From assembly GCA_017302775.1 (NCBI GenBank), contig JAFLDC010000008.1:1-21028 (forward strand): a DNA stretch of 21,028 nt, given 5' to 3'. The translations under genes were made by a program, and so were the position numbers. Under the pieces are notes generated by a model. The model was not told the DNA's origin and searched no databases. It saw only the letters and a program-made list of their open reading frames with translations. This DNA comes from Sphingomonadales bacterium. GTDB taxonomy: Bacteria; Pseudomonadota; Alphaproteobacteria; Sphingomonadales; Sphingomonadaceae. Position 1 is the first letter of the stretch. Each line of letters opens with the position of its first letter. Of the stretch, positions 6,231 through 14,145 are shown piece after piece.

Positions 6231-9200
6231 TGGAGGATAGCCCCCCGTCCGCGGAGGCATCCAAGCCTTCCGTCCATCCCGGCGGCCAGCTCAGGCGGGG
6301 GCTGCGCTGGGTCTTGGGTGGATTGCTCGTGGTTGGCCTGGCGATCCTGCTGGCCCTGGCAGCAATCAACTCGGGGCCGGGCCGCAGCTATGTGGCGCGG
6401 CAGTTGTCCGCAACGACGCTGGAAAACGGCCTGCGCGTTCAGATCGGACGGATCGACGGATCATTGTGGAGCAAGGCCGAACTGGTCGATGTTGCGGTTT
6501 ATGACGCCAGGGGGCGGTTCCTGACCGCTCCGAGGATTGCGCTCGATTGGCGGCCACTGGCCTATCTGCGCGGCAAGATTGACCTGCGCAGCGCCGTGGC
6601 TGCCGCGGTGGTGCTGGAGCGGGTTCCGCAGCTTCAGCCTAGCACTACCAAAGGTCCGCTGCTGCCAGACCTGGATATCACAATCGACCGGTTTACGGCC
6701 ATGCCGCCGGTATCGGGCGAACGCCGTGACCTGAGGCTGGCGGGAACAGCGCGGATTGCGGATCAGCGCGCGCAAGTGACGGCCCAGGCCACCACGCTGG
6801 CCGTGGCCGGCGGCGGAGCGGGCGACCGGGTCGATCTGGTGCTGGATGCCGTGCCGGAGGCGAACCGGCTTTCGCTGCGGCTCAAACTGGATGCACCCAA
6901 AAGCGGGGTGATCGCCGCGCTGGCAGGCCTTGATCAGGCTCTGTCGCTGGCGGTTACCGGAGCAGGCGACTGGACCCGGTGGGATGGCTCGGCCGTGGCT
7001 GACATGGCCGGGCGACCGCTTGCCCGGTTGCGGCTGGGCGCCCGCGACGGGACGTTTACGGCCACCGGCCCGGCAGAACTTGGCCGTTTGCTGGGCGGCG
7101 GGGTGCCAGCCGCGCTGCTGGGTGCGACCACCCAGCTCGATCTTACTGCCAAGCTGGCGCAGCGCCGGGCGGCGTTGAGCGGATCGCTGCGCTCTGACGC
7201 GATCGTGCTGACGCCCGCCGGGGTGATTGACCTTGCCGATAACCGGTTTGATGGCTTCAAGCTTGATGCCCTGTTGCTGCGTCCGGCGGCACTGGCGCCG
7301 AATCTGTCGGGACGGTCGCTGCGGGCGCAGCTGCTGCTCAACGGCGCGCTGGCTCGCCCGGCGGTGCAGTATCAATTGTCTGCCGGCGCCCTTGCTGCGG
7401 GCGAAATCGTGCTGGAAGGCATCGACCTGCGCGGCAAGACGCAGATTCGGTCCGGACCGATCACCCTGCCGCTGACCGGGCGGATCGAACGGGTGCGGGG
7501 GATGGACAGCGTGGTTGGTGGCACCCTTACCCGGGTGGCGATAGCCGGCGATATCGCTGTCGATGGCCCCCGGATCCTCTCCGACAACTTGCGGATCCGG
7601 TCGGACCGGATCGACGCCAAGGCGATCATTCTCGCCGATGTCAGCCGGGGACTCTACACCGGGGGACTGGAAGGCCGGATCAACAACTACCGGGTCGAAA
7701 GCGTCGGAACTTTCGCGGTTCAGACCACAGCGGATATCAAGCGCAGCGGGAACGGCCTGACCTTGGTCGGCACGGTACGCGGACGCTCCAGCCGCTTCGA
7801 CAGCGCCGGGGTGCGGGATTTCCTGGGCGGAAACGCCAGCGGCTCAAGCCGGATCGCCTATGGCCCGGATGGCATGATCCGTTTTTCGCAGTTGCGGGTG
7901 TCGGCGCCGCAATTGCAGATTGACGGGGGCAGCGGCAGCTATGTCGCGGGCGGGGCGCTGACGCTCAATGCAACCGGACGTTCCACCCGCTACGGCCCGC
8001 TTGCCGTCGCCGTAACGGGTACGCTGGCCCGGCCACGCGCCGTGGTGCTGGCGCGCCAGCCGGGCATGGGCGTGGGACTGGCCAATGTTCGGGCTGAGGT
8101 CACCGGCGGGCAGGGGACATATCGCGTCAAGGCGACGGGACTGACCGATTACGGTCCGCTCAGCACCGATGCTACGGTGCGGCAGGGGCGCGCGCTGACC
8201 ATTGATGTTCATCGCGGCGACCTGGGCGGGATCGGCTTTGCCGGGCGCTTGGTGCAGACCGGGGCCGGACCGTTCGTTGGCCAGCTTGACGCCCAGGGCA
8301 ACGGCCTCGTCGGGCTAATCCGGTTGACCGCGGCGGGACGGTATCAGGAAGCACTGATCCATGCCCAGGCAACCGATACCGTTCTGCCCGGACCGGCCAA
8401 TGTTGCGATTGGCAACGGCACCGTGGACGCGCGGCTGGTATTTTATGCCAAGCCCTTGATCGAGGCCGATGTGCAGCTGGCCAGGTCGCGCTATCGCGGG
8501 TTTGAAATTGCTGCGGCGCGTAGCCAGATCAACTATCGCGATGGCAACGGGCAGATCCGGTTCCTGACCGAGGGCGTTAGCAGCGTGCCCTTCCGCTTGG
8601 CCGGAAATGTCGAATTGACGCCAGGCTTGTGGCGTGCGGCGCTGGATGGGCGGGTACGCGGGATTGCGTTCCGCACCGCATCTCCCGCCCGCGTGATTCC
8701 CGGCAAAACCGGATACGAGCTGCTTCCTACCCGGGTTGACTTCGGCGATGGCAGCATGCGGCTGGCGGGCCGATATGGAAGGGGCATCAGGCTGGAAAGC
8801 CGGCTTGATCGGATGGACCTGGCGCTGATCAATGCCTTCGTGCCGGGGTACGGTCTGGGCGGCAAGGCGACCGGAAGCCTGGATTTTGAACAGTCCAGCC
8901 CCACCGCATTTCCCCGGGCCGACGCGCGTCTCTCGATCACGGATTTTTCACGGACGACCGCCGCGGCGGTAAGTGTGCCGGTAGACGTGAATTTCGTTGG
9001 TCAGCTGCTGGCGGATGGCGGCGAAGGACGCGCAGTGATCCGCCACCGCGGGACGGTGATCGGCCGGCTCAACGCGGTACTCAAACCGCTTGAGCCTGGC
9101 GCGGGAAGCTGGGTGACCCGGGTCATGGCGGCGCCGCTGGGCGGGGGCATACGCTACAATGGTCCGGCAGAAACGCTGTGGTCATTCGTTGGGCAACCCG

Positions 9201-10441
9201 ATCAGGAACTGTCTGGTTCGATCGCGATCGGGGCCGATTTCACAGGGCGCCTGCGGCAACCGCAGCTGACCGGCGTGGTGCGCAGCGAAGGGCTTGTCTA
9301 TGAAAACGCGACCTATGGAACCCGGCTGACCAAGATGGCGGTTAACGGCCGGTTCGTGGGAGATGCGCTGCAGGTTGAGCAGTTCAGCGCCCAGGCCGGT
9401 CCCGGTCGAATTTCCGGAACCGGAACGGTCAGTCTGTCGCAGGCCAATGGCTATCCGCTGGATATGGTGTTCGATCTGGACAATGCCCAGCTGGCGCAGA
9501 GCGATACCATATCGTCGCAAGCCACCGGGCAAGTGCGGCTGCAGAAGCGTTCGGGTGAGAATGCGCTGCTGTCTGGCACCCTGTTGCTGCCGGAAACCCA
9601 TTACGAGCTGGTCCGGCAAAGCGCGTCGGACGTGCCAGAATTGAGCGGCGTGCGGTTCAAACCGCCGCGCGGGCGTTTGCGTATCACCGGGAACGAGCCG
9701 GCCATGGCGCAGTCCGGCCTGCTCGACGGATTGCGGCTTGATCTGCGGGTAAGCGCGCCTAACCGCCTGTTTGTGACAGGTATGGGGCTGGATAGCGAGT
9801 GGAGCGCCGATTTGCGGGTTGGGGGGACCAATACCGTGCCATTGGTGTCGGGTGACATCGAACTGGTGCGGGGGGAAATCGGCTTCGCGGGAAGGCAGTT
9901 CAAGCTGCAGGAGGGGCGCCTGCTGTTCACCGGGGCAGGGTTCAGCGATTCGCAGATCGTGCTCAGCGCGGTTGAGGAGATCGACGATATCGAAGTGCGG
10001 GTGGCGGCCAGCGGGAATGCTTTCAATCCGCAGATTACTTTCACCTCCACCCCGCAGCTGCCGCAGGATGAAGTCTTGTCCCGGATTCTGTTCGGAAACT
10101 CGGTGGGGCAGCTTTCGCCTTTGCAGGCACTGCAGCTCGCCGCCTCGCTCAATTCACTGCGTGCCACCGGCGGCGGCCTCAACCCGCTCGGCAAATTGCG
10201 TGCGGCGACCGGAATTTCACGGCTCAGGATCCTCTCGGCCGATGAAAAGACCGGGCGCGGAACGGCGATCGCGGCTGGCCGCTACATTACCAATGACATC
10301 TTCCTTGAAGTCGTTACCGATGCGCGCGGCTTTACCGCCACCCAGATCGAAGTCAGCCTGACCCCGACGCTGTCGATTCTCAGCCAGGCGGGCGGTGCCG
10401 GGATCACCAGCTTCAGTGTCCGCTACCGCAAGCGGTACTGA
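6230..10441 (+). CDS. tamB: TamB-type translocation/assembly module protein (AsmA-like, DUF490)
   Basis: A 1403-residue protein that spans the periplasm from the inner membrane to TamA. TamB and its AsmA-like relatives (YhdP, YdbH) form long hydrophobic grooves thought to carry phospholipids to the outer membrane. The N-terminus has one membrane anchor (about residues 27-46), followed by the usual start of the groove (NGLRVQIGRIDGSLW, about 63-77). The middle is a long run of repeating beta-strands. The C-terminal DUF490 domain (about 1050-1403) carries LSRILFGNSVGQLSPLQALQ-type sequence and ends in a Tyr-rich beta-strand (FSVRYRKRY) that would dock on TamA. The size is close to E. coli TamB (1259). 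The start overlaps the tamA stop by one base, so the pair is translationally coupled. Confidence 0.95.
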   Translation: MEDSPPSAEASKPSVHPGGQLRRGLRWVLGGLLVVGLAILLALAAINSGPGRSYVARQLSATTLENGLRVQIGRIDGSLWSKAELVDVAVYDARGRFLTAPRIALDWRPLAYLRGKIDLRSAVAAAVVLERVPQLQPSTTKGPLLPDLDITIDRFTAMPPVSGERRDLRLAGTARIADQRAQVTAQATTLAVAGGGAGDRVDLVLDAVPEANRLSLRLKLDAPKSGVIAALAGLDQALSLAVTGAGDWTRWDGSAVADMAGRPLARLRLGARDGTFTATGPAELGRLLGGGVPAALLGATTQLDLTAKLAQRRAALSGSLRSDAIVLTPAGVIDLADNRFDGFKLDALLLRPAALAPNLSGRSLRAQLLLNGALARPAVQYQLSAGALAAGEIVLEGIDLRGKTQIRSGPITLPLTGRIERVRGMDSVVGGTLTRVAIAGDIAVDGPRILSDNLRIRSDRIDAKAIILADVSRGLYTGGLEGRINNYRVESVGTFAVQTTADIKRSGNGLTLVGTVRGRSSRFDSAGVRDFLGGNASGSSRIAYGPDGMIRFSQLRVSAPQLQIDGGSGSYVAGGALTLNATGRSTRYGPLAVAVTGTLARPRAVVLARQPGMGVGLANVRAEVTGGQGTYRVKATGLTDYGPLSTDATVRQGRALTIDVHRGDLGGIGFAGRLVQTGAGPFVGQLDAQGNGLVGLIRLTAAGRYQEALIHAQATDTVLPGPANVAIGNGTVDARLVFYAKPLIEADVQLARSRYRGFEIAAARSQINYRDGNGQIRFLTEGVSSVPFRLAGNVELTPGLWRAALDGRVRGIAFRTASPARVIPGKTGYELLPTRVDFGDGSMRLAGRYGRGIRLESRLDRMDLALINAFVPGYGLGGKATGSLDFEQSSPTAFPRADARLSITDFSRTTAAAVSVPVDVNFVGQLLADGGEGRAVIRHRGTVIGRLNAVLKPLEPGAGSWVTRVMAAPLGGGIRYNGPAETLWSFVGQPDQELSGSIAIGADFTGRLRQPQLTGVVRSEGLVYENATYGTRLTKMAVNGRFVGDALQVEQFSAQAGPGRISGTGTVSLSQANGYPLDMVFDLDNAQLAQSDTISSQATGQVRLQKRSGENALLSGTLLLPETHYELVRQSASDVPELSGVRFKPPRGRLRITGNEPAMAQSGLLDGLRLDLRVSAPNRLFVTGMGLDSEWSADLRVGGTNTVPLVSGDIELVRGEIGFAGRQFKLQEGRLLFTGAGFSDSQIVLSAVEEIDDIEVRVAASGNAFNPQITFTSTPQLPQDEVLSRILFGNSVGQLSPLQALQLAASLNSLRATGGGLNPLGKLRAATGISRLRILSADEKTGRGTAIAAGRYITNDIFLEVVTDARGFTATQIEVSLTPTLSILSQAGGAGITSFSVRYRKRY

Positions 10442-10442
10442 A

Positions 10443-10622
10443 ATGCGGTGGATTGCTACCGCTGCGATGCTGTGCCTGGGAGCCTGCCAGCGCGAACAGG
10501 ATTTCGACCGGCGTTTTGACCATGCGCAGCAGCGGATCGACGCCAGGGCAGCAGCGATCGAGCAGGCGTTGGCTACCGAGGGCGCGCCGCCCGTTAAAGA
10601 AACCGAAGCAGACGTGCGCTAA
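10443..10622 (+). CDS. Small predicted lipoprotein, coupled to tamB
   Basis: A 59-residue protein with a short lipoprotein signal peptide. After MR, residues 3-11 are hydrophobic, then the lipobox LGAC places the acylated Cys at residue 15. The mature part is about 45 residues, highly charged and predicted helical (QREQDFDRRFDHAQQRIDAR...), with a Pro-containing tail. The ATG lies one base after the tamB stop (TGA-A-ATG). The reading frame extends upstream into tamB (to 10395), but that longer form hides the lipobox, so the ATG at 10443 is used. I do not recognise a named family. Its place suggests a partner of TamA/TamB or an unrelated envelope protein carried in the same mRNA. There is no clear Shine-Dalgarno sequence, so coupling is the likely means of translation. 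Confidence 0.75.
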   Translation: MRWIATAAMLCLGACQREQDFDRRFDHAQQRIDARAAAIEQALATEGAPPVKETEADVR

Positions 10623-10687
10623 ACCGACTTTCCGCGGGACACCCGTTCCCCTTTGACAGCAGCCGCCAGAGCGGCAACAAGGCATCA

Positions 10688-11560
10688 ATGACTGAAGAAG
10701 AAAAGGAAAAGCGGCTCCATCGTCGCCGCTTCTACAAGGCCGAGCAGGAAGCCGGTTTTGTGGAATCGCAGGATCACTCCACTCCGCAGACCCGCAGCCC
10801 GGCTTACAAGCTGGCCTTCCGCGACGCCGATTTCATGGTGCGCGAGGAACTGCGCCCGGTTCGCTTTCAGCTGGAATTGCTGAAGTGCGAGATGTTGCTG
10901 GAAGAAGCCAATATCGGATCGACCCTGGTGGTCTATGGTTCCGCCCGCATCCCCTCTCCCGAAGCGGCGGCCGAACTGGTCGCCAATGCGCCGCCGGAAA
11001 AGAAGGCCGTGGCTGAAAGTCTGGCCGCCAAGGCGCACTATTATGATGTGGCGCGCGAACTCGCCACGATCGCCAGCAGTTGCGGCATTGTCGAGCAAGG
11101 CATGCGCCAGTTCGTCGTGTGCTCTGGCGGCGGACCTTCGATCATGGAAGCTGCCAATCGCGGCGCGATCGAGGCTGGGGCCGAAACCATTGGCCTGAAC
11201 ATTGTCTTGCCGCATGAACAGGCGCCCAACACTTATGTCACGCCGCGGCTGGCTTTCCAGTTCCACTACTTTGCGCTGCGCAAGATGCACTTTCTGCTGC
11301 GGGCCAAGGCGGTGGCGGTCTTCCCCGGCGGGTTCGGCACCTTCGACGAATTTTTCGAACTGCTGACGCTGATCCAGACCGGCAAGATGAAGCCGATTCC
11401 GATTCTGCTGTTCGGGCGGGAGTTCTGGACCCGGGTCGTCAATTTCGAGGCTTTGGCCGAAGAAGGCGTAATCAATCCGGACGATCTCAAACTGTTCCAC
11501 TGGGTTGAATCGGCGGACGAGGCCTGGGCCATCATTCGCGAATTCTACGCACTGGATTGA
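10688..11560 (+). CDS. LOG family (TIGR00730-type) nucleoside 5'-monophosphate phosphoribohydrolase
   Basis: A 290-residue Rossmann-fold protein of the LOG/lysine decarboxylase-like family, whose members split nucleoside (often cytokinin) 5'-monophosphates into free base and ribose 5-phosphate. The two signature motifs are GGGPSIMEAAN (147-157) and PGGFGTFDEFFE (213-224, with the PGGxGTxxE consensus). It belongs to the longer form: about 90 residues precede the Rossmann start (LVVYGSARIPSP), against about 180-200 residues in the short LOG proteins. That extra part is charged at its start (TEEEKEKRLHRRRFYKAEQE). In bacteria the substrate is often AMP or another purine nucleotide rather than a cytokinin. 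The ATG has AAGG 5 bases upstream. The gene lies downstream of the tamAB unit, but 65 bases separate them. Confidence 0.88.
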   Translation: MTEEEKEKRLHRRRFYKAEQEAGFVESQDHSTPQTRSPAYKLAFRDADFMVREELRPVRFQLELLKCEMLLEEANIGSTLVVYGSARIPSPEAAAELVANAPPEKKAVAESLAAKAHYYDVARELATIASSCGIVEQGMRQFVVCSGGGPSIMEAANRGAIEAGAETIGLNIVLPHEQAPNTYVTPRLAFQFHYFALRKMHFLLRAKAVAVFPGGFGTFDEFFELLTLIQTGKMKPIPILLFGREFWTRVVNFEALAEEGVINPDDLKLFHWVESADEAWAIIREFYALD

Positions 11561-11680
11561 TCGCTCTCCCCGCGTCCGGGCGCGAAGGGGTGGTGGTCGA
11601 ACCCGACCGTAAAACGATGTGGCGGATCTGGTGGCATTTTGCCGCGGTCTTGCCCGTTTAGTCTGACGTCTGCCCGGTTA

Positions 11681-11702
11681 CTGGTCCGGTCTGGTTCGGT
11701 CT
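11681..11702. repeat. Short tandem 10-bp repeat between convergent genes
   Basis: Two adjacent copies of CTGGTYCGGT (11681-11690 and 11691-11700, differing at one base) lie in the 185-base gap between the convergent LOG and thiD genes. A looser pair, TTGCCCGTTTA and CTGCCCGGTTA, lies just before. No gene or convincing terminator is seen in 11561-11745. Confidence 0.5.
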
Positions 11703-11745
11703 GAATTCAGCAGTTGCATGCTGGCTTGGGGCGGCTGGCCCTGCA

Positions 11746-12495
11746 TCAGCCCCGCGCCGCGGCGTGGCCAAGCGGGCCGTTGCCCTGGCCGAAACCAGGC
11801 GCGGCACGCAGTGCAGAGCGGACGTACAGCCGGGCACGGTCCACCGCTTCGGCAAGTTCAAAACCAAGCCCCAGGTAAGTCGCTATGGCGCTCGACAAGG
11901 TGCAGCCCGTGCCGTGGGTGTGCCGGGTATGGATACGCGTCCCGGCCATGATGTGGGGCGGCTGGCCGGGCAGACACAGGACGTCCTCAACGCGTTCGCC
12001 ATCGGCGTCGCCGCCTTTGGCCAGGTAGGCCACATGGCGCGCCAACATGCCGGTGTGGCCGCCGAGCGCGTCGAGTTCCGCCACGTTGGGCGTGGTGACC
12101 GTCGCCAGCTGCATCAGCCGTTCGAAGGCGGCGATGGTTGCGGCATCGGCCAGCGCGGCACCGCTGGTGGCGATCATCACCGGATCGACCACCACCGGCA
12201 CGCCCATCGCCGCCACCCGGTCGGCCACGATCCCGGCGATCTCGGGCGAGCCCAGCATGCCGATCTTGACGGCATCGATCCCGATGTCGTTGATGCAGGC
12301 ATCGATCTGGGCGGCGATCAGATCGGGCGAAAGCACCAGCGCCGTGGCTACCCCCAGCGTGTTCTGCGCGGTGATTGCGGTGATCGCGGTCATCGCATAG
12401 CCGCCCAGCACGGTTATCGTCTTGATATCGGCCTGGATTCCGGCGCCGCCCGAACTGTCAGACCCCGCGATCGAGAGAATGCGCGGTGGCACCAT
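11746..12495 (-). CDS. thiD: Hydroxymethylpyrimidine/phosphomethylpyrimidine kinase ThiD
   Basis: A 249-residue ribokinase-fold kinase. It phosphorylates 4-amino-5-hydroxymethyl-2-methylpyrimidine (HMP) to HMP-P and then HMP-PP, the pyrimidine half of thiamine. The N-terminal SIAGSDSSGGAGIQADIK (8-25) and AITAQNT (39-45) line the substrate site. DPVMIATSG (104-112) and the anion-hole motif GTGCTLSSA (195-203, with C198) are typical of ThiD. The ATG at 12495 is chosen because [13 protein letters not shown] matches the family start and because it shares one base with the stop of the upstream DUF1272 gene (TGATG). An open frame reaches 12636, but it runs through that gene. No other thiamine gene is nearby, and no TPP riboswitch is seen upstream. 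Confidence 0.95.
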   Translation of the reverse strand: MVPPRILSIAGSDSSGGAGIQADIKTITVLGGYAMTAITAITAQNTLGVATALVLSPDLIAAQIDACINDIGIDAVKIGMLGSPEIAGIVADRVAAMGVPVVVDPVMIATSGAALADAATIAAFERLMQLATVTTPNVAELDALGGHTGMLARHVAYLAKGGDADGERVEDVLCLPGQPPHIMAGTRIHTRHTHGTGCTLSSAIATYLGLGFELAEAVDRARLYVRSALRAAPGFGQGNGPLGHAAARG

Positions 12496-12719
12496 CAGCC
12501 TTTGAACTTTCGCACCGTCGACGGCGGATGCTTGCCGTGCAGGGCGCGGGCGCGGGTCGGCCGGTCCATCAATTCCCCGCCGCAGTTGGGGCATCGCTCG
12601 TCCAGCGTGTCGGCACATTCGGTGCAGAAGGTGCATTCAAAACTGCAGATGAAGGCCCCCGGCAGATCAGCGGGAAGATCAACGCCGCATTTCTCGCAAT
12701 CGGGACGCATTTCAAGCAT
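12495..12719 (-). CDS. DUF1272 domain-containing zinc-binding protein
   Basis: A 74-residue protein with eight cysteines in pairs: C8/C11, C25/C29, C32/C35 and C43/C46. The spacing suggests two zinc sites in a compact zinc-ribbon-like fold. The text [16 protein letters not shown]...ICSFECTFC...CPNCGGEL matches the DUF1272 family, which has no known function. A basic C-terminal tail (about 52-74) may touch nucleic acid or protein. It overlaps the glmM stop by 8 bases at its start and the thiD start by one base at its stop. It is therefore the middle gene of a tight three-gene unit. The function is unknown. Confidence 0.88.
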   Translation of the reverse strand: MLEMRPDCEKCGVDLPADLPGAFICSFECTFCTECADTLDERCPNCGGELMDRPTRARALHGKHPPSTVRKFKG

Positions 12720-14055
12720 CGGCCGCCTCCTTCACCGCGGCGCAGATCGCATCGACCACCTGCTCGACCTGCTGCCCGTCGTCCCCTTCTGCCATTACCC
12801 GGATCACCGGCTCGGTTCCGGACGGACGGATCACCAGCCGGCCTTTTCCTGCGAGCGCGGCCTCAGCCGCTGCGATCACGGTCTTGACGCTATCATGTTC
12901 AAGCGGTTTCCCGCCTGAAAACCGCACGTTCTTGAGCAATTGCGGAACCGGATCGAACAAGTGGAGCAGTTCGCTCGCCCGTTTGCCGGATTGCACCAGC
13001 GCCGCCAAAACCTGCAGAGCGGCCACGGTGCCATCGCCGGTCGTGCCATGATCCAGCATGATCATATGGCCAGACTGTTCCCCGCCAACATTGAAGCCGG
13101 CCGCCTTCATCCGCTCCAGCACATGCCGGTCGCCCACCTTCGTCCGCTCCAGGGCGAGGCCCTGGCTGGCCAGGAACCGCTCCAGGCCAAGGTTGGACAT
13201 CACGGTCGCCACAACTCCGCCACCGCGCAGTGCTCCGCGCGCGGCCAGCTGGGTGCCAATCAATGCCATGATCTGATCGCCATCGACAGTCTGGCCTTTC
13301 TCATCGACCACGATCAGCCGATCGGCGTCACCATCCAGCGCGATGCCGATATCGGCGCCGCTGGCCACGACGGTTTCCTTGATCAGGGCAAGGTGAGTCG
13401 AGCCGCATTTGTGGTTGATGTTGACGCCGTTGGGCTGGACGCCAACCGCAATGATTTCTGCGCCAAGTTCCCACATCGCGGAAGGGGCGACCTGATAGGC
13501 GGCCCCGTTGGCGCAATCGATCACGATCTTGAGCCCGTCGAGCCGGACTGCATCGGGCAATGACCCTTTGACGGCGTGAATATATCGCCCGCCGGCATCT
13601 TCGATCCGGCGGGCACGACCGATATCACGTGCCGGGGCCAGCGCGAGGTTATCGGCCAGCAAGGCTTCGATCGCCAGTTCGTCGTCGTCGGACAGCTTGA
13701 ATCCATCGGGCCCGAACAGCTTGATGCCGTTATCCTCATAGGGATTGTGACTGGCAGAGATCATCACGCCAACGTCCGCGCGCAGCTCGCGGGTCAGCAT
13801 CGCGATCGCCGGGGTGGGCAGCGGCCCGGTGAGCACGACATCCATACCGACGCTGGTAAACCCTGCGACCAGCGCATTTTCAAGCATGTAGCCCGATAGC
13901 CGGGTATCCTTGCCGATCACCACGCGGTGGCGATGCTTGCCGCGCAGAAACCGTGTTCCGGCCGCCTGGCCGACTTTCATAGCCGTGGCTGCGGTCATCA
14001 CGCCGGCGTTGGTCAGCCCGCGGATCCCGTCTGTGCCGAAATAGTTGCGTCCCAT
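12712..14055 (-). CDS. glmM: Phosphoglucosamine mutase GlmM
   Basis: A 447-residue enzyme that interconverts glucosamine-6-phosphate and glucosamine-1-phosphate, the step before GlmU on the way to UDP-GlcNAc for peptidoglycan and lipid A. It begins with the family signature FGTDGIRG (6-13). The active-site phosphoserine is S102 in SASHNP (100-105), the same number as in E. coli GlmM. The Mg2+ loop DGDADR is at 241-246, and the phosphate-binding loop [12 protein letters not shown] lies near the C-terminus. The length matches the family (about 445). It is first of the glmM-DUF1272-thiD unit and divergent from the symporter gene at 14146, with 90 bases between. In many bacteria glmM follows folP and ftsH; that linkage is absent here. 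Confidence 0.97.
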   Translation of the reverse strand: MGRNYFGTDGIRGLTNAGVMTAATAMKVGQAAGTRFLRGKHRHRVVIGKDTRLSGYMLENALVAGFTSVGMDVVLTGPLPTPAIAMLTRELRADVGVMISASHNPYEDNGIKLFGPDGFKLSDDDELAIEALLADNLALAPARDIGRARRIEDAGGRYIHAVKGSLPDAVRLDGLKIVIDCANGAAYQVAPSAMWELGAEIIAVGVQPNGVNINHKCGSTHLALIKETVVASGADIGIALDGDADRLIVVDEKGQTVDGDQIMALIGTQLAARGALRGGGVVATVMSNLGLERFLASQGLALERTKVGDRHVLERMKAAGFNVGGEQSGHMIMLDHGTTGDGTVAALQVLAALVQSGKRASELLHLFDPVPQLLKNVRFSGGKPLEHDSVKTVIAAAEAALAGKGRLVIRPSGTEPVIRVMAEGDDGQQVEQVVDAICAAVKEAADA

Positions 14056-14134
14056 GCCTATCCCGTATCATGCAGAAGTTTGAAAAATTGCTATGTCGCC
14101 TTGGCGCGCTAAAGTCACGAATTCAAACAGGGGT

Positions 14135-14140
14135 CAGGAG
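14135..14140 (+). promoter_or_regulatory. Ribosome binding site of the symporter gene
   Basis: CAGGAG (14135-14140) lies 5 bases before the ATG at 14146. It fixes the start and argues against a longer frame. Confidence 0.7.
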
Positions 14141-14145
14141 TACAC

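Noticed and set aside
11568..11590. Hairpin after the LOG gene as a terminator
   Set aside because: CCCCGCG can pair with CGC and GGGG only with a 3-base bulge, and no T run follows.
11561..11745. CRISPR or other repeat array in the LOG-thiD gap
   Set aside because: Only two 10-bp copies are present, with no regular spacers.
12496..12636. Upstream extension of thiD
   Set aside because: It would run through the DUF1272 gene in another frame. The ATG at 12495 gives the normal ThiD N-terminus.
11764..12918. Long plus-strand open frame of 384 residues
   Set aside because: It lies antisense to thiD, DUF1272 and glmM, all of which have clear family motifs. Its translation is rich in Arg, His and Gly with no recognisable domain, as expected of a shadow frame in GC-rich DNA.
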